Below, piece after piece: positions 12,601-23,560 of a DNA stretch of 64,000 bases (its first letter is position 1; every line of letters begins with the position of its first letter). This DNA comes from Phoronis australis. Lineage: Eukaryota; Phoronida; Phoronidae. The position numbers and the translations under genes were made by a program. The notes beneath the pieces are model-generated. The model had not been told where the DNA came from. It saw only the letters and a program-made list of their open reading frames with translations, and ran no database searches. The stretch lies in assembly GCA_002633005.1 (NCBI GenBank), contig NMRA01000023.1:484621-548620 (forward strand). The letters run 5' to 3'.

Positions 12601-15600
12601 CATTGCAACATTTGAAATACATTGTATACTTCTTTCTGAGTTGAAAGGGCCAACTTCTCTCTTTGATTAACTTGGTAATCTTACAATGTGGGTGTCCAAA
12701 CTGGAGAAATTCTGATTGACAGGGCGTCCAAATGATACATTGGGCGTCCTTGCCAGGGCGTCTACATTAGTGCTAGGGCGTCCATTTGGACGCCCAGGAC
12801 GTACGCTGCATGAAGGCCTGATCCCAAGACTTGAGGTTGTGAAAATCAGACAAGTCTTGTGATTTCTGTTTAGTACTCGACATAAACAGTGTTTGCTATA
12901 CTTACATCTATAGAAACTGGCTTGCCTCGAGCGTGGACTTCAGCTAGAAAACGACAGATAAGGATATATCAATTAACTCTTGGCGGTGACAGAAGCATGC
13001 TACAAACAAAAAAGTTTTGTAAAATACTGGCAACAGGTCACAGGAGAGTACTCACGTTACGATCTACCATATTAAATTGATTGGAAGGCCAGACCTGAAT
13101 AACAGTCTGGTATTGACTATGTGTCAGAGGTTAAAAGTTAAATGGGAGAAAAGCACAAGCCAGACCGCTAACACATGAGTCCTCCTCAGCAGTAAAACAA
13201 CCCATACCCCCTGAATGTTACTGTCAAAACAATGTGATCTATAGATACATCCAGGATTATGACAGCATCAAATTTTCTGTTCCCCCAATTGTACAAGAAA
13301 CATCGCATCTAGAATTCATGACCAAACAAACACCCACATGCTTAACTGAGCCATGACGGTGCTAATAGTTAAATGCAACCAAGACTGGAAAAGCTTGTTT
13401 GACAATTGATTCCAAATTTTTAATAACCTAGCATCTTTACAGCAGGTAAATGTTCCTCTATAAAGCCGATTAATTAACATCGACCAAGACTAACTGTCAT
13501 TCCAAAACTGAGATTCATATTATTTTTCTTGTTTGACCCATAGTTGCCAGTAAAAGATATTTACGAGTGAACATTTTAGTGATGCAGTGAAAAAGTAAAT
13601 GACTTCACTTTTGCCTTAAGTGTGTAAGTATGACTTCACTTTTGTCTTGATTGTCTAAGTACAACTTCACTTTTGACTTGAGTGTGCAAGTACTTCACTT
13701 TTGTTTAAAGTGTTAAAGTATGACTTCACTCTTGTGTTAACAGACCTGTGTACCACCAAAACTCCATTGGAGTACTCTGAACACCAGATTTACAGATTTT
13801 TCAGTAAATCTGCAGATTTTCGCGTAGAGACCAAATTTACCCTAACATATGGGGGGGGGGGAGGGGGTTGGATCTTTCACTAACTAAAAAGAAAAGAAAA
13901 AAATAACGGGTTTGTTCAGCGTTCAGAGCTTTCGCCTCTTTAGTGGACTTTTGTCTTGTTTTGTCAGACTTTTGGTTTCTTTAAACCAATCACAAAAGTT
14001 TTGAACAATTATTCATTGCAAGTGACTGTGAACACGTACCACTGTACTGCATGCGAAAAGACCTCGAGGCTCGACTGTGCCTCGAGTATTATCGTCAGCT
14101 CAACATGCAATGAAGTCAGTGCAGTCACCATGTCCGCAAAAAAAAAAACAACTCGCCTTACAACTTGCAGTATAAATTCCACGGTCCCTTGAATAAGACA
14201 TTGTCATTCTTTGGAATAACGTGGCAAAAAAACATTCCCTTCTTTCAGAAGCTACTTTCTTCACAGCATGGAATATGCGACCACATGCTTTGCCATTTTG
14301 TCAAGAATACGTATTTAGCCGTAAATAGCCGGAATTAGACGAAGTAAGCAATCCAAAAATCACAGAAGTCGTTGCTTATTGGTTAGGCCTGCGACAAACA
14401 TACCGGTAGAAAAGGCCTCGCGATTCACCGATTACCAGGTTATTTCGAGAATGAAACGAAGCAAGTTTTCCGAGAGTGTAGCTCAACTTTTTGGCTAAAA
14501 TAATGATTTTACAATATTTTTTTTTTTAATTTTTAACTTTAAAATCTTCTTCCTCGTCCGTTTAAACTACAAATAGGCGTATTTCTTGAGAAACAAGCCA
14601 ATTAATAATCTCTCTTGAATTTGCTGAATTTGCGTGTTTTTGCCTGGCCGTGCATACTTGCATACTACTGGAGGCTTGATTTCCATACGAATCCGCTTTT
14701 TTGCGTATGGTTCACAGGTCTGTGTTAAGTGTCTAAGTATGACTTCACTTTTCTGTAAAGTGCCTCAAGTAAGATTTCACTTTTGTGTAAAGTGTCCAAG
14801 TATGGCCACCTTTCATGACCCAAAGCTAATCACTGCAAAGTGAAAAAATATGTATTTACATAATGACCAACAGTAAAGTGACAGGATTCATTAGACCCAC
14901 AAAATTAACTGCTTCTATATGACCCAGATTAAATTTCAGAAACAATAGAAGCAAAACCAACCTTCAATCAAATGAAACTAATTAAACAAAATCTAGAGCA
15001 AACTTTTCCACAAATCTTACACGCATTTCCGCATATTTAGGAGCGCTGCATCAGACATCCAATCTCCAAATTTCACGTTATTTTTGAGAATGCAACTCAA
15101 ATTATGTTAAACGGAAATTATTGACAGAAAACATGATTTTCAGAGATCAGCTTCAGCATGGAAACTCCCGCAGTCACAATCTAACACTCAACTGACACAG
15201 CTAAATACCACTAAAAATGGCAGAATATTTTAAGTGCATCGACTGGTATAGTCACTGGCCTGGATTTCCCCGTATTTCTGGCAGCCAATGGCAAGAATCA
15301 GCAATTTGTAACAAAATTACAAATACACTACAAATTTTGTTAGTTTACTTCTCTAGTCAAAACTTAGCCTAGAAACTTCAAAAATTCTATTCCATCCAAC
15401 AAAAATGAGTTTTTCTGCCATAAAACCGATAATGTCCCTTGAAAGTAACAAAAGTGTCTTTTGTGTTTGTACATTATGTTATAAGCAGATGAGAACATAA
15501 TTCAAGATGAACTTGAACAACACGGTACAACCTCAACATTTCAAGACAGTTCAAACTAAAATTTATACTAAAGTTCTAACTCAAGTTTTCAGCTTCAATA

Positions 15601-17530
15601 TTGGGACTATGAACTGCAAATTTGCATTATGATCTCATCTGCGTAAACTGCAAAATCATACTAAGGAAAAAATAAGTGACAAGTTCAAGTTTAGACTTGA
15701 TACAAGCCGTCAGTCAACTTACCTTTGTTATAATGATACTTGCTCAGAAAGCTTAACACCTGAATAAAGAAAATTTACAGTAAATTAAAATGACAACCAC
15801 ATCATCTAGCAAATAGGTGACATGACACTAGCTGTGACAGATAGGTACTCTATGTAATGACTGAAGTCAATAGACCAGTTTCAGGGAACAATCCCCCTGT
15901 TGGTCATAAGCATTTGCATGTCACTCCTAGATATTTTTAAAGGCCAACGCAACTGTGTTACTCGTCACTTTCCTCTTCACATGAATGTGACATAAACTTC
16001 CCAATGTCTTACTCTCTACGGCCCAGTCTAAACCTTCATTCTTGATTTGCTCAGTAGAGAATGCAGAACCAAGATGTGGCCACTTGGCGGGCAGTTTCAT
16101 GTCACGTGCCATTGCTTTATGGACAGTTTATATGCAGCAAGCGAACACTAATTAAGTGAAAACTGTCTCCACGATAACCAGGGACCTGTATGTTTCCTAA
16201 AGATAACATCGAATATGGTTGTATTACCCTTTAATGGCAACAGAAAAAGTTCTTATCATGATAATGACATTCTCAACACCATTCTGTAGGAAAGTCGTCT
16301 TAAGATGACTTTGTTTTTTGATAAAACTACACAAAAAGAAATGTATTCTTACACATAGATCCCAGGGCTTTTTTATTTACCTGAGATTTAGTCCTGGATG
16401 ACACACTGTCTGAGACCTTGTCGAGGTTCTTAACTCCATGTCTGAAACAACACTATAATGCTGCAGTCAAGCCATATTGTAAGGATGAAATTAATGACAG
16501 CTTTGAATTTACGGTTACACGAAATGTACAAGCCTGTGAATATTCACCGCTACTATCAAAGCCCTGAACTACAACATCATACAGCATTGACTAGATAGAT
16601 TTTGCAATTTCAACATAATCTCACATACTCATTGCAGTATAATTTATGTTGTAACATGAATTACAATCAATACCTTTCATAGAAAATAAAAATCAAAGTA
16701 AACGTGAGAACAGTAGACCACTACATAGTGTAGTACACAGAGTGACACCAGACGTCCGTTTCATGAAAAATGTGTCATGAGACTTTGTCAGAAATTTTGT
16801 CTTACGCTCCACACAAGGTCTCTGAAAACATGCCCATAATTCCTTGCTGCCCAGAAAATTTTCATAAATTAGGTGTAAACTGTGGTGTGGTCACAATTAT
16901 AAGGCAAAAAACTTCTTTCAGAGTCGACGCTTACTTTTTGTGCTAATCTCAACTTGCGAATGTGTATTCAGATGGAGCAATTCAAGGACTTTCTTACCTC
17001 AAGGTAGTTACACGAAAGAAAACCCTTCTGTGCTGAAGTCTTCCTACGTCTTTAGAACTGTTATAATGTCGAGAGTAATTTTGGCAATAGTATGGAAGTG
17101 CAATTACAAATAATGCAAGCAGGAATGCTGGCTGACTTTGTTGCCTGCTTACAGTCAGCAGACGTACATCGCGGAAGTAAAACCAGCTAACCCAGCAGAT
17201 GGCGCCAGTGAATAGTGATGCTGCAGCTTGTAAACAACATTACAGGTCTCGCGCACATAGAATATATAAGGTAGGCATTCTGAGTACTAACAGTTTATGA
17301 TCAAATAGACCCCCTGGCCTACAGAGCAGCCATGTTATTGCCAACCTTTTTAAAGCTTCTAGCAGTTGCTTCTTCTCATCCTTTGACCAAGCTTTACAGT
17401 ATCCTGAGGAGGCTAAGCTGGTCTTGGATATTTCGGCTTTCTTGCTAGGTTTCGAACGCCCTGGCCTCAGTGTCACACTTGTGCTGGGTATTTCAGATGT
17501 TTTTTCACTCGACTTCGTACGGCGTCCCAT
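6115..17530 (-). CDS. SNAPC2: SNAPC2-like: snRNA-activating protein complex subunit 2 (seven exons)
   Basis: In humans SNAPC2 (SNAP45) is a nuclear subunit of SNAPc, which binds the proximal sequence element of snRNA promoters for Pol II and Pol III. CDS exons, 5' to 3' on the minus strand: 17530-17346, 16441-16381, 15759-15723, 12943-12906, 11299-11228, 8762-8627, 6647-6115. All have AG/GT borders and phases that join without a break into 353 codons plus stop; human SNAPC2 is about 334. Resemblance to the human protein, from memory, is collinear: a SANT/Myb-like block around WSKDEKKQLLEAL (residues 48-60), VLSFLSKY, PVSIDIWLELL, VFTMIAYLEP, YENIYLFLASL, SLVVLDVMRSL, and the extreme C-terminus VNPLAVPVNLL (339-349). 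The start is Met at 17530; the frame stays open upstream, so a longer N-terminus is possible. An acidic Asn/Asp-rich stretch and a basic RGRKP motif precede the C-terminus. Overall identity is low, but the order of blocks and phases make the assignment good. Confidence 0.8.
7640..7870 (+). repeat. degenerate relatives of the 9-10 kb repeat
   Basis: Two segments, AAAATGGCCAATAGGGGGTG near 7636 and AAAATAGACAACAGGGGGCT near 7841, share the A-run plus CCANNAGGGGGC pattern seen in every monomer of the 9.1-10.5 kb array, but diverged. They lie in SNAPC2 intron 6. Confidence 0.35.
8627..8762 (-). CDS. SNAPC2: SNAPC2 exon 6
   Basis: 136 nt encoding a segment with VFTMIAYLEP and YENIYLFLASLF, aligned with human VLTIAATEP and FEKIYKYLSSV. 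Ends phase 1. Borders are TTACAG and GTAAGC. Confidence 0.75.
9090..10480 (+). repeat. tandem array: ~450-bp higher-order unit made of three ~150-bp monomers
   Basis: Three consecutive copies begin near 9108 (CGTCATCGTCTGTTGTCAAC), 9558 and 10007. TTGGTTGATAGAG followed by GGTGGACGC recurs about every 450 bp. Each unit holds three related monomers, each with an A-rich run followed by CCACTAGGNGGC. The 14-mers start at 9212, 9373, 9517, 9662, 9823, 9968, 10112, 10273 and 10418, spaced 161/144/145/161/145/144/161/145. The array lies in SNAPC2 intron 5 and ends at a GGAC-rich tract. Open frames inside it are artefacts of the repeat. Confidence 0.85.
10541..10582 (+). repeat. (CGGA)n-rich microsatellite tract
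   Basis: CGGACGCCGGACGGACGCCG continues into four GGAC repeats and closes the preceding array. Short GGAC tracts often sit at the tail of such elements, and this is probably the end of the last monomer. Confidence 0.6.
11228..11299 (-). CDS. SNAPC2: SNAPC2 exon 5
   Basis: 72 nt, 24 codons, phase 0 on both sides. The start IWLELLHDL aligns with human VWTDLAEKI. Borders are TTGCAG and GTATGT. Confidence 0.75.
11786..12828. mobile_element. non-autonomous hAT-type DNA transposon with 8-bp TSD
   Basis: The perfect 8-bp direct repeat ATCCCAAG lies at 11786-11793 and 12821-12828. Between them the 1,027-bp element begins CAGGGCTTCATCCAGG, and its other end, read on the minus strand, begins CAGGCCTTCATGCAGC (imperfect terminal inverted repeats). 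An 8-bp target duplication plus CAG tips fits the hAT superfamily. The internal phrase GGGCGTCCA recurs near both ends. No transposase frame is visible, so it is non-autonomous. It lies in SNAPC2 intron 4. Confidence 0.85.
12906..12943 (-). CDS. SNAPC2: SNAPC2 exon 4
   Basis: A 38-nt micro-exon encoding (A)EVHARGKPVSID, ending phase 0 at GTAAGT. Its last residues align with human PPAPIEV. Confidence 0.65.
13565..13740 (+). repeat. minisatellite (TATGACTTCACTTTTG...), left part
   Basis: About five irregular units of roughly 30-40 bp, each with AAGTATGACTTCACTTTTG or a variant. The same units resume at 14723 after an inserted element. The array is in SNAPC2 intron 3. Confidence 0.75.
13741..14722. 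mobile_element. DNA transposon with CAGACCTGTG inverted ends inserted in a minisatellite
   Basis: The left end reads CAGACCTGTGTACC; the right end on the opposite strand reads CAGACCTGTGAACC. The flanks share TGTTAA on both sides (13735-13740 and 14723-14728), and the host minisatellite continues on each side. CAG tips suggest hAT, but the visible direct repeat is only 6 bp (7 of 8 if shifted), so the superfamily is uncertain. It holds a long G-run near 13851 and no transposase. Confidence 0.65.
14723..14810 (+). repeat. minisatellite (TATGACTTCACTTTT...), right part
   Basis: Two to three further units of the array at 13565-13740, displaced by the insertion at 13741-14722. Confidence 0.7.
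15723..15759 (-). CDS. SNAPC2: SNAPC2 exon 3
   Basis: A 37-nt micro-exon encoding VLSFLSKYHYNK, ending phase 1. It aligns with the last helix of the human SANT-like segment (VFLQQLKG). Borders are ATTCAG and GTAAGT. Confidence 0.7.
16381..16441 (-). CDS. SNAPC2: SNAPC2 exon 2
   Basis: 61 nt encoding HGVKNLDKVSDSVSSRTKSQ after the split Arg codon. It continues the SANT-like fold, aligning with the human ELARELRGRSEAEI region. Borders are TTTCAG and GTAAAT. Confidence 0.75.
17192..17205 (+). promoter_or_regulatory. CTCF-consensus match in SNAPC2 intron 1
   Basis: CCAGCAGATGGCGC matches the published animal CTCF core CCASYAGRKGGCRS at all 14 positions. It lies about 140 bp inside the first intron, close to the SNAPC2 5' end. 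Binding is an inference. Confidence 0.4.
17346..17530 (-). CDS. SNAPC2: SNAPC2 exon 1 (coding part)
   Basis: Residues 1-61 plus two bases. A basic, Ser/Thr/Lys-rich N-terminus leads into the start of the SANT-like helix block (W48). It ends phase 2 at a GTTGGC donor. Confidence 0.75.
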
Positions 17531-17637
17531 TGTAAAGGTGTATTGAGGAGCTCGACTTCTATTAAGGATAACGTGAAACACCTGAAAATTTAGCAAAGCA
17601 TGAAAAACAGTTTTACATTATATCTTATAGATAATTA

Positions 17638-19166
17638 CCGTATTCGCCGTAATAACCACCCAGGGTGCTTATAAAAATTGTTTCAGGGGGGGGGGGTCGC
17701 TTATTATAACCGAAGGCCGTTGAAACCCGGTCTCCGAAACGGGTGAAATCGGAAGCTAAGATTTATCATATTTACACTCTGTGACGTATCTGTAATCTAT
17801 GAAAAGACTTTCTACAAAACCGTGGTGCATTGCTAACAAACTTTGCTGCTAAATTACGATCATTTTACAGAAAATTGTGCTGAAATCCCAGGGTGAAAAC
17901 TCGCCGATTGCCTGCCTCGCAATCGTCGGTATGGCGACTTGAATGCTTAAATAAAAATACAGTTTTGACTCGAGCAAATTACCTGAAATCCTCCTAAAGA
18001 TTTCCAAGTAGCGTCCCTAACATTTTTAAGTTCCCGTGGAGTCGGAATCACGGTAGGTTTAAGTACAAATCTGTGCTAGTACATCGAGCCATCTACATGT
18101 ATGATTGGCAACATGAAAAAAATGTCTGGACGAACACACATGTTGTTGTCACCTGACGTTTGTTTTGAAGTTGTCTGCGTTTGTGAGTAAGCGACCTCGT
18201 GCGTGTCACCAGAGTTCATTTGCCAGAGCAGATACCGTCTTTTGGCCAGAGCCACGCAATCTAAAGAGCTTGATGTGCATTGTATCTAAAGAAATTTCCA
18301 CAAGCAGTAGGCCTAAACCAGAGTGTGTTTCATTCAGCACTTGCCGGTCTCATGTCGCTAAAAACGTTCAACATTTGTCTCAGTAAGGCCATATTAGTCG
18401 CCGTGTGGCTGAATGCGACGTACGTGACTATCTGACAGTTATTTTTCGGTGTAAGGGTGTTTAAGCATTCACTGTCAGTGGTCATTTAATCGGATATTTG
18501 GCTTAAAAATACCAATTATGGTTAATCAAACAATTCATCTTAAAAATAACGCAAACATTTTTATAATTAGAAACTGTCGGAAATTAGTGCCAATATTCAT
18601 TTCTTGCCGATGCTATGCTACCCGTTTCATGAATGGATAGTTCCCAACTGATGTCTTTGATGACAGGTTCATGTATGTAGCGTGCGCTTCCTGGTCACTT
18701 ACTTTTAACACTGACCAAGCTTTTTATTAGTCTTCGATTTGCGGTTTTCACGTGTAGGCCTACAAAAAAATTTGGATTCCTGTTGAAAGCGGGAAATATC
18801 CACAAAGCAATCCCGTAGACAAGTATATTACTTCTGTTCTGAAAGGCCAGAGCATTGGTCCTCGCAATATCAGCAGAACTTTTGTGTACATTTTGAGGCA
18901 TGGCGGAAGTTCGAAGTGTATAGTCACGGCTAAATTCCGACATAGCGGCAAGGCTCGTGATCTACAAATTCTGCGCACAATGATTTTTTTCAGGACTGTC
19001 GTATATTATTGATTAATTGAAGACGTTACTGTAGAATTTTAGGACTGTAGGTAAGGCATTTTTCACACGTAAAGGTTCATGGACTGGGAGCTTATTTTAG
19101 CAAAGTCTGAAAACGCGTGGGGGGGGGCGCTTATAGGGGCATGGGCGGTTATTACGGCGAATACGG
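17638..19166. mobile_element. TA-flanked non-autonomous DNA transposon with 24-bp inverted ends
   Basis: CCGTATTCGCCGTAATAACC at 17638 is repeated inverted at the right end (GGTTATTACGGCGAATACGG, ending 19166). TA dinucleotides at 17636-17637 and 19167-19168 look like a Tc1/mariner-type target duplication. Subterminal G-runs plus GCTTAT occur at both ends. No transposase frame is visible over the roughly 1.5 kb. It begins about 110 bp upstream of the SNAPC2 start codon, so it may border the promoter. Confidence 0.75.
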
Positions 19167-19499
19167 TATACTAAGATTAAGGCTCGAAATATGGCACATT
19201 TCACAGAAAAAATGGTCGTCTTTCGAACGTTTCATAATTTTTCAAAAAGAAAACATCATTGGCAAAATTTTGTACAAAAGTACCGATTTCAAATTGGCGT
19301 GACCTGTTTCAAGTTGAATATCAAGCACAACTTTCATATGAGACACCTACTTGAAATTTTCAAAATTACAAAATAAAGATGAGCACAACTTTAAATTGAT
19401 GGTCACAGTTTTTACAAAGCTCACCAATTACGGATTTGGTAATTGTGCCAAAACTGTTGCAAAAAGGATAATTGCAGGAGCATTTGTTCAAGCTGGGAA

Positions 19500-19800
19500 G
19501 TGTTGAAAACATCCACTACTTCCTAAGGTGTCCTTCTATGTCCGAAAAAATACATATAACATGACTTTGATGGTTTAATCAGTGGGAGACATCATCGAAA
19601 AGCTTGTTCTGACATATGGAGGACCTATGGAATGGCCAAAGTCTTTACCTATTGGCCAGTTTCTTTTTTCGCAGATTCTTCAATCAACTGTTCTTCTTCC
19701 ACGAGGTTGCGTAGATTTCACAACAAATTATCGGAACTGGTTTCACTTAGTTACAAGTTTTTAGAGTTTTGATACCAAAAAAGTGAATTTCAACAGACCA
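19500..19800 (+). repeat. partial copy of the foldback/long-TIR family
   Basis: ATCCACTACTTCCTAAGGTG and TGACTTTGATGGTTTA match the arms of the element at 26228-27437. CGATTCTTCAATCAACTGTT-like sequence and GGTTTCACTTAGTTACAAGT match the foldback arm at 20260-20350. It is a chimeric or truncated relative of both. Confidence 0.6.
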
Positions 19801-19911
19801 CATTTGGCATTTGAGCGTAAGTTACATTCAGTTCTCAAGGTGATACGATGGGCTTTGGGCTCCTACTTACTACTAATTTTACCACTATAACACTGTTCAT
19901 ACAGCTAGCTG

Positions 19912-22900
19912 GCTGGCTAGGCAAGACCAAGTCCAAGCCTAATCCCATGCCATGGCCAAGGACAAGGTTAAGCGTAGCCTTGGTACAAAGCTGTTTACTA
20001 TTTATATACAGCTTTGCATTACTATTTATATACAGCTTTGCACAGATGTGGGTGAAAACGTGGTAAGATGAAATCTGACGCAAAATTAGTGTCATTAAAA
20101 ACTACAGTCTTCCTTGAGTAAACTAAATTATTTGACGGTGTTGGAGAAATTGGCGTTCTACCGATATTCTGATGCTAAAGTTGTGGAGCGATCTTAAGCG
20201 ACGGCTTTTGGCGCCATGAAATATTGCGTCACCTATTGGCCAGCTTCTTTTTTCGCCGATTCTTCAATCAACTATTCTTTTTTCACGAAGTTGTGTACAC
20301 GTCACAACAAATTAGTGGAACTGGTTTCATTTGGTTATAAGTTTTTAGAATTTTGATACCGAAAAAGCGAATTTCAGAAGAAATTTTGCTACTGAAAAGC
20401 TATCATCATCTCCCGAGAGATGTCGCAAAAATTTAGGATATGGCGCGTGACACCAGCGTACTGTTTTCAAAACGATGACATACTTTTCATTGTTAGAAAA
20501 GGTGGAGAGTTACGCAAGAAAATGACGTTTATTGCATTGTTTTTCACTTAAACGGCTGTAATGGGCAAGGTGAGTGTCGGTTGATTCCCAGATTTTGCAA
20601 GCATCCCGTCCGGACTTTAGCTTTACATGTTGATACAAGTTTCACGGCGAGGTGACGAGCAGAACTAACCTGGCCATGTGCAATTTCGGGGTCTACAGAA
20701 GAAATGCACACAGTGGTATCTAGCTGTATTTTGATGACAGTCTTCATACAGCTAGCATCGTTTTGAAAACAGTACGCTCGTGTCACGCGCACGCGTAATT
20801 TTTGTGACAACTTCGCAGCAGCAAAATTTGTTCTGAAAGTCGGTTTTTCGGTATCAAAATTCTAAAAACTTATAATGAAGTGAAACCAGTTCCAATAATT
20901 TGTTGTGACATGTACACAACAGGGCTCGACATAACGAGCTGCAGGTCGCATTTGCGACCTGAAATTTGGAAATGCGAGCTGAGATTTTTGTCAGCTCGTA
21001 TAAAGTCGCAAAATGCGACCTGGAATTTCCAACGAATGCGAGCTGAGTTTTTACACTTCTAAACAGATACCTGGCAAATACACAGCAGCTCTTGTTAATC
21101 CGACCGTTATTTGGTTGTTGCCAAATACAAGTTCAAAAGAACCCTAACCGAGAACATGCCTCGATCCCGATGACTTGTAAGCAAGTCGCGTGAACATGGG
21201 ATATGCAGAATCGATCTTTGACGCGTTTCATTGGCTAACACTTTCGGCCACTTTTGTAAATTCACGGATTCGCCGAAGAAAGTTCGGGCCACTGCTTACA
21301 CGTGATAAAACTTCACAAAACAATGGTGTTTCTATTAATTCTTAAGCGATCAACTTACCAAACTTTGTGGTGGACAAAAATGCTTATTTTTCACGTAAGA
21401 TGTCCTTATTACATGTACCAAATATCCACGACAATATCCCTGATATCGCACTGCGGCACCGTTAGCGCGCAAGCGGTCCCGGCAGACAATCGTGACTTAG
21501 ACTGAGATGTGCTTCTCCTTTTATCGTATTAAGACAACCAAAGTGAAAATGACAACCTTATTAATCGCCAAGCGACGGTCACGTCTTTACTTTCAGTTGC
21601 CAAGAAATTCTCAAACCCTTTATTTGTTTTAGGGGCTACGTGCGCGAAATATAATTTGTCTTTCACACGTTGTTGCCAACGTAAAGTGTAGGCCTACTCC
21701 AACAATTCAAGTGCGTGAACTCACGCGTGCGCACCACTTCAAAGAACAGCGACAGTCCTAAATGAAAGAGTATACCGGCTTGGCTCTGGTTTATTTGAAA
21801 ATGAACTCAGTTTCCCAGCGGTTATAAAATACCCGATGTCCCGGGACCGATATAACCCAGAACTAACGTTATCCTGTTCCGATGTTTCCCGAGGTCGATG
21901 TTCTGTAAACCCTGTATTCTATGCCCGTAGCCAGCTATTGCAACTAAACTGGCACTAGATTGTGGTTCAAGTTAGCGAACTTTTCATTCTTCTCTTTATA
22001 CACCCCCCGGCAACTTTTCGCTCCCCGAACCACCGTCGCCGTAAAATGTTCAGACTCCTATAGAAACAACCTTGTTCCGGCTGAAGCGGGCAGCTAAAAA
22101 ATCATTCCGGGTGGCTAAAAAGGGTACAATGTAGTTGGTAACGATATCCAGAAAGTCACCCCTACCAGATGGAGTTTGCCTCGCAAAATCGTATTATTAT
22201 AACGTTTTTTACCATTGCAGCGTTTTAATATCTTATTACCGCAAACACTTAGGTTAACGACTATACTCACGCACAAGCCTACTCCCTGCCTTTAAAGTGT
22301 TTCATAATAAGCGCTCACTGATCTATTAAAAGTCCCCCCTTAAATTTTGAGAATTTCCAATTAAGCGCCCACAGTTCAAGCTAGCGCCCATCATTGCGCA
22401 CTACAAACGACTGCGTGTGGTTTAAAATTGACACGCAGATTATATGGTGTGTGTCAGTTTCATTTTACACAACTTCAGTTTTCAAAAACGTCTTTTCACA
22501 ATATGTAAAAACCAAATCCCGGCTTTGTTTTATACCTCGGAAAGAAAGTTAACACTAGTGACGTGCGTGTCGTTTTGCGACTGACCTATTTTTCCCGTAC
22601 TTGGAAGGTATTGAAGAGCAAACTCGCGATTACCCGAGTTAGTTTGAATCGTTAACGACTTTGATGACGGCCAGTAGCAGACCAGATCTAACAAAATCCC
22701 GGATACTTTTTCAACGGGCATTTTCTCCCTTTTCACATTGCAAATTTAGCTACTCGAATGCACAAGTCAGTTAGAGAGCACTGATTCAACTTTCACGCCG
22801 GCAACTTGCCTTGCGCTCTAAAGACTTTCAATGGCGGTCGTGAAGAACAGTAAGGCCGTACCTGCATGAATGAAGTCAATTTTGAGATCCGAAATTTGTG

Positions 22901-23430
22901 AGTATTTAACGCTGCAGGTAAGAGCATAATCTAAACATTTTCTCGATGATCTAAACAATCTATTATGGCGCGTAAAAATGGCGGGAAAATTTTGCGACCT
23001 GGCATTTACGAATGCGAGCTGGATTTTGAAAATGCGACCTGGGATTTTGGCTAGGTCGCAAAATGCGACCTGGCGATTTTAATAGCGTCGAGCCCTGCAC
23101 AACCTCGTGAAAGAACAGCAGTTGATTGAAGAATCAGCGAAAAAAGAAACTGGCTAATAGGTGACGCAACACTTCATGGTGCCGAAAGCCTTCGCTAAAG
23201 ATCGCTCCACAACATGAGCAGTAGAATAACGGTAGAATGCCAATTTTTCCAACACTGTTAAATAATTTAGTTTACTCAAGGAAGACTGTAGTATTCAATG
23301 ACACTAATTCTGTGTCTGATTTTATCTAACCACTTTTTTACCCACATCGGTGCAAAGCTGTATATTTAGTAGACAGCTTTAGCTTAGCCAAGGCAAGGCT
23401 AATAACAGCCACAGGCGCTCGAATTTCCCG
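19912..23430. mobile_element. foldback element with ~0.56-kb inverted arms, interrupted by a hAT-like insertion
   Basis: The left arm, about 19915-20480, is repeated inverted from 20755 to about 23430 once the insertion at 20920-23097 is removed. Matching landmarks are the CAAAGCTGTATATA motif, the GTTTACTCAAGGAAGACTGT segment, the GAAGAATC...GAAAAAAG block, and inner ends around CGTACTGTTTTCAAAACGAT. The uninterrupted length is about 1.34 kb. No coding sequence is recognised. AGCTAGCTGGCTGGCTAGGC at the outer left resembles the edge of the 26.2-27.4 kb element, so they are probably one family. Confidence 0.75.
20920..23097. mobile_element. hAT-like DNA transposon nested in the foldback arm
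   Basis: It begins CAGGGCTCGAC and ends GTCGAGCCCTG, perfect 11-bp inverted tips. Flanks CACAAC precede the left tip (overlapping its first base) and follow the right tip (23098-23103). The uninterrupted counterpart in the opposite arm (near 20287, opposite strand) has this site once, so the duplication is real. Subterminal regions carry repeated GCGACCTG and GCGAGCTG boxes at both ends. The 2.18-kb interior shows no transposase frame. Confidence 0.8.
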
Positions 23431-23560
23431 ATGACTCATAACCATATATAAGAAACATAAAGGTTGGACACAACTGTCCAAAACCCAAATAAAATCTGCG
23501 TGGACCTCCCTTAGCCCGGTACTGCATAAACATTCGAAGCCTTATCTTTCCTTGATCTCA

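Noticed and set aside
15927-16112. 61-codon minus-strand frame as a SNAPC2 exon
   Set aside because: Flanking exons (16381-16441 and 15723-15759) already join in phase, and this peptide has no counterpart in the family.
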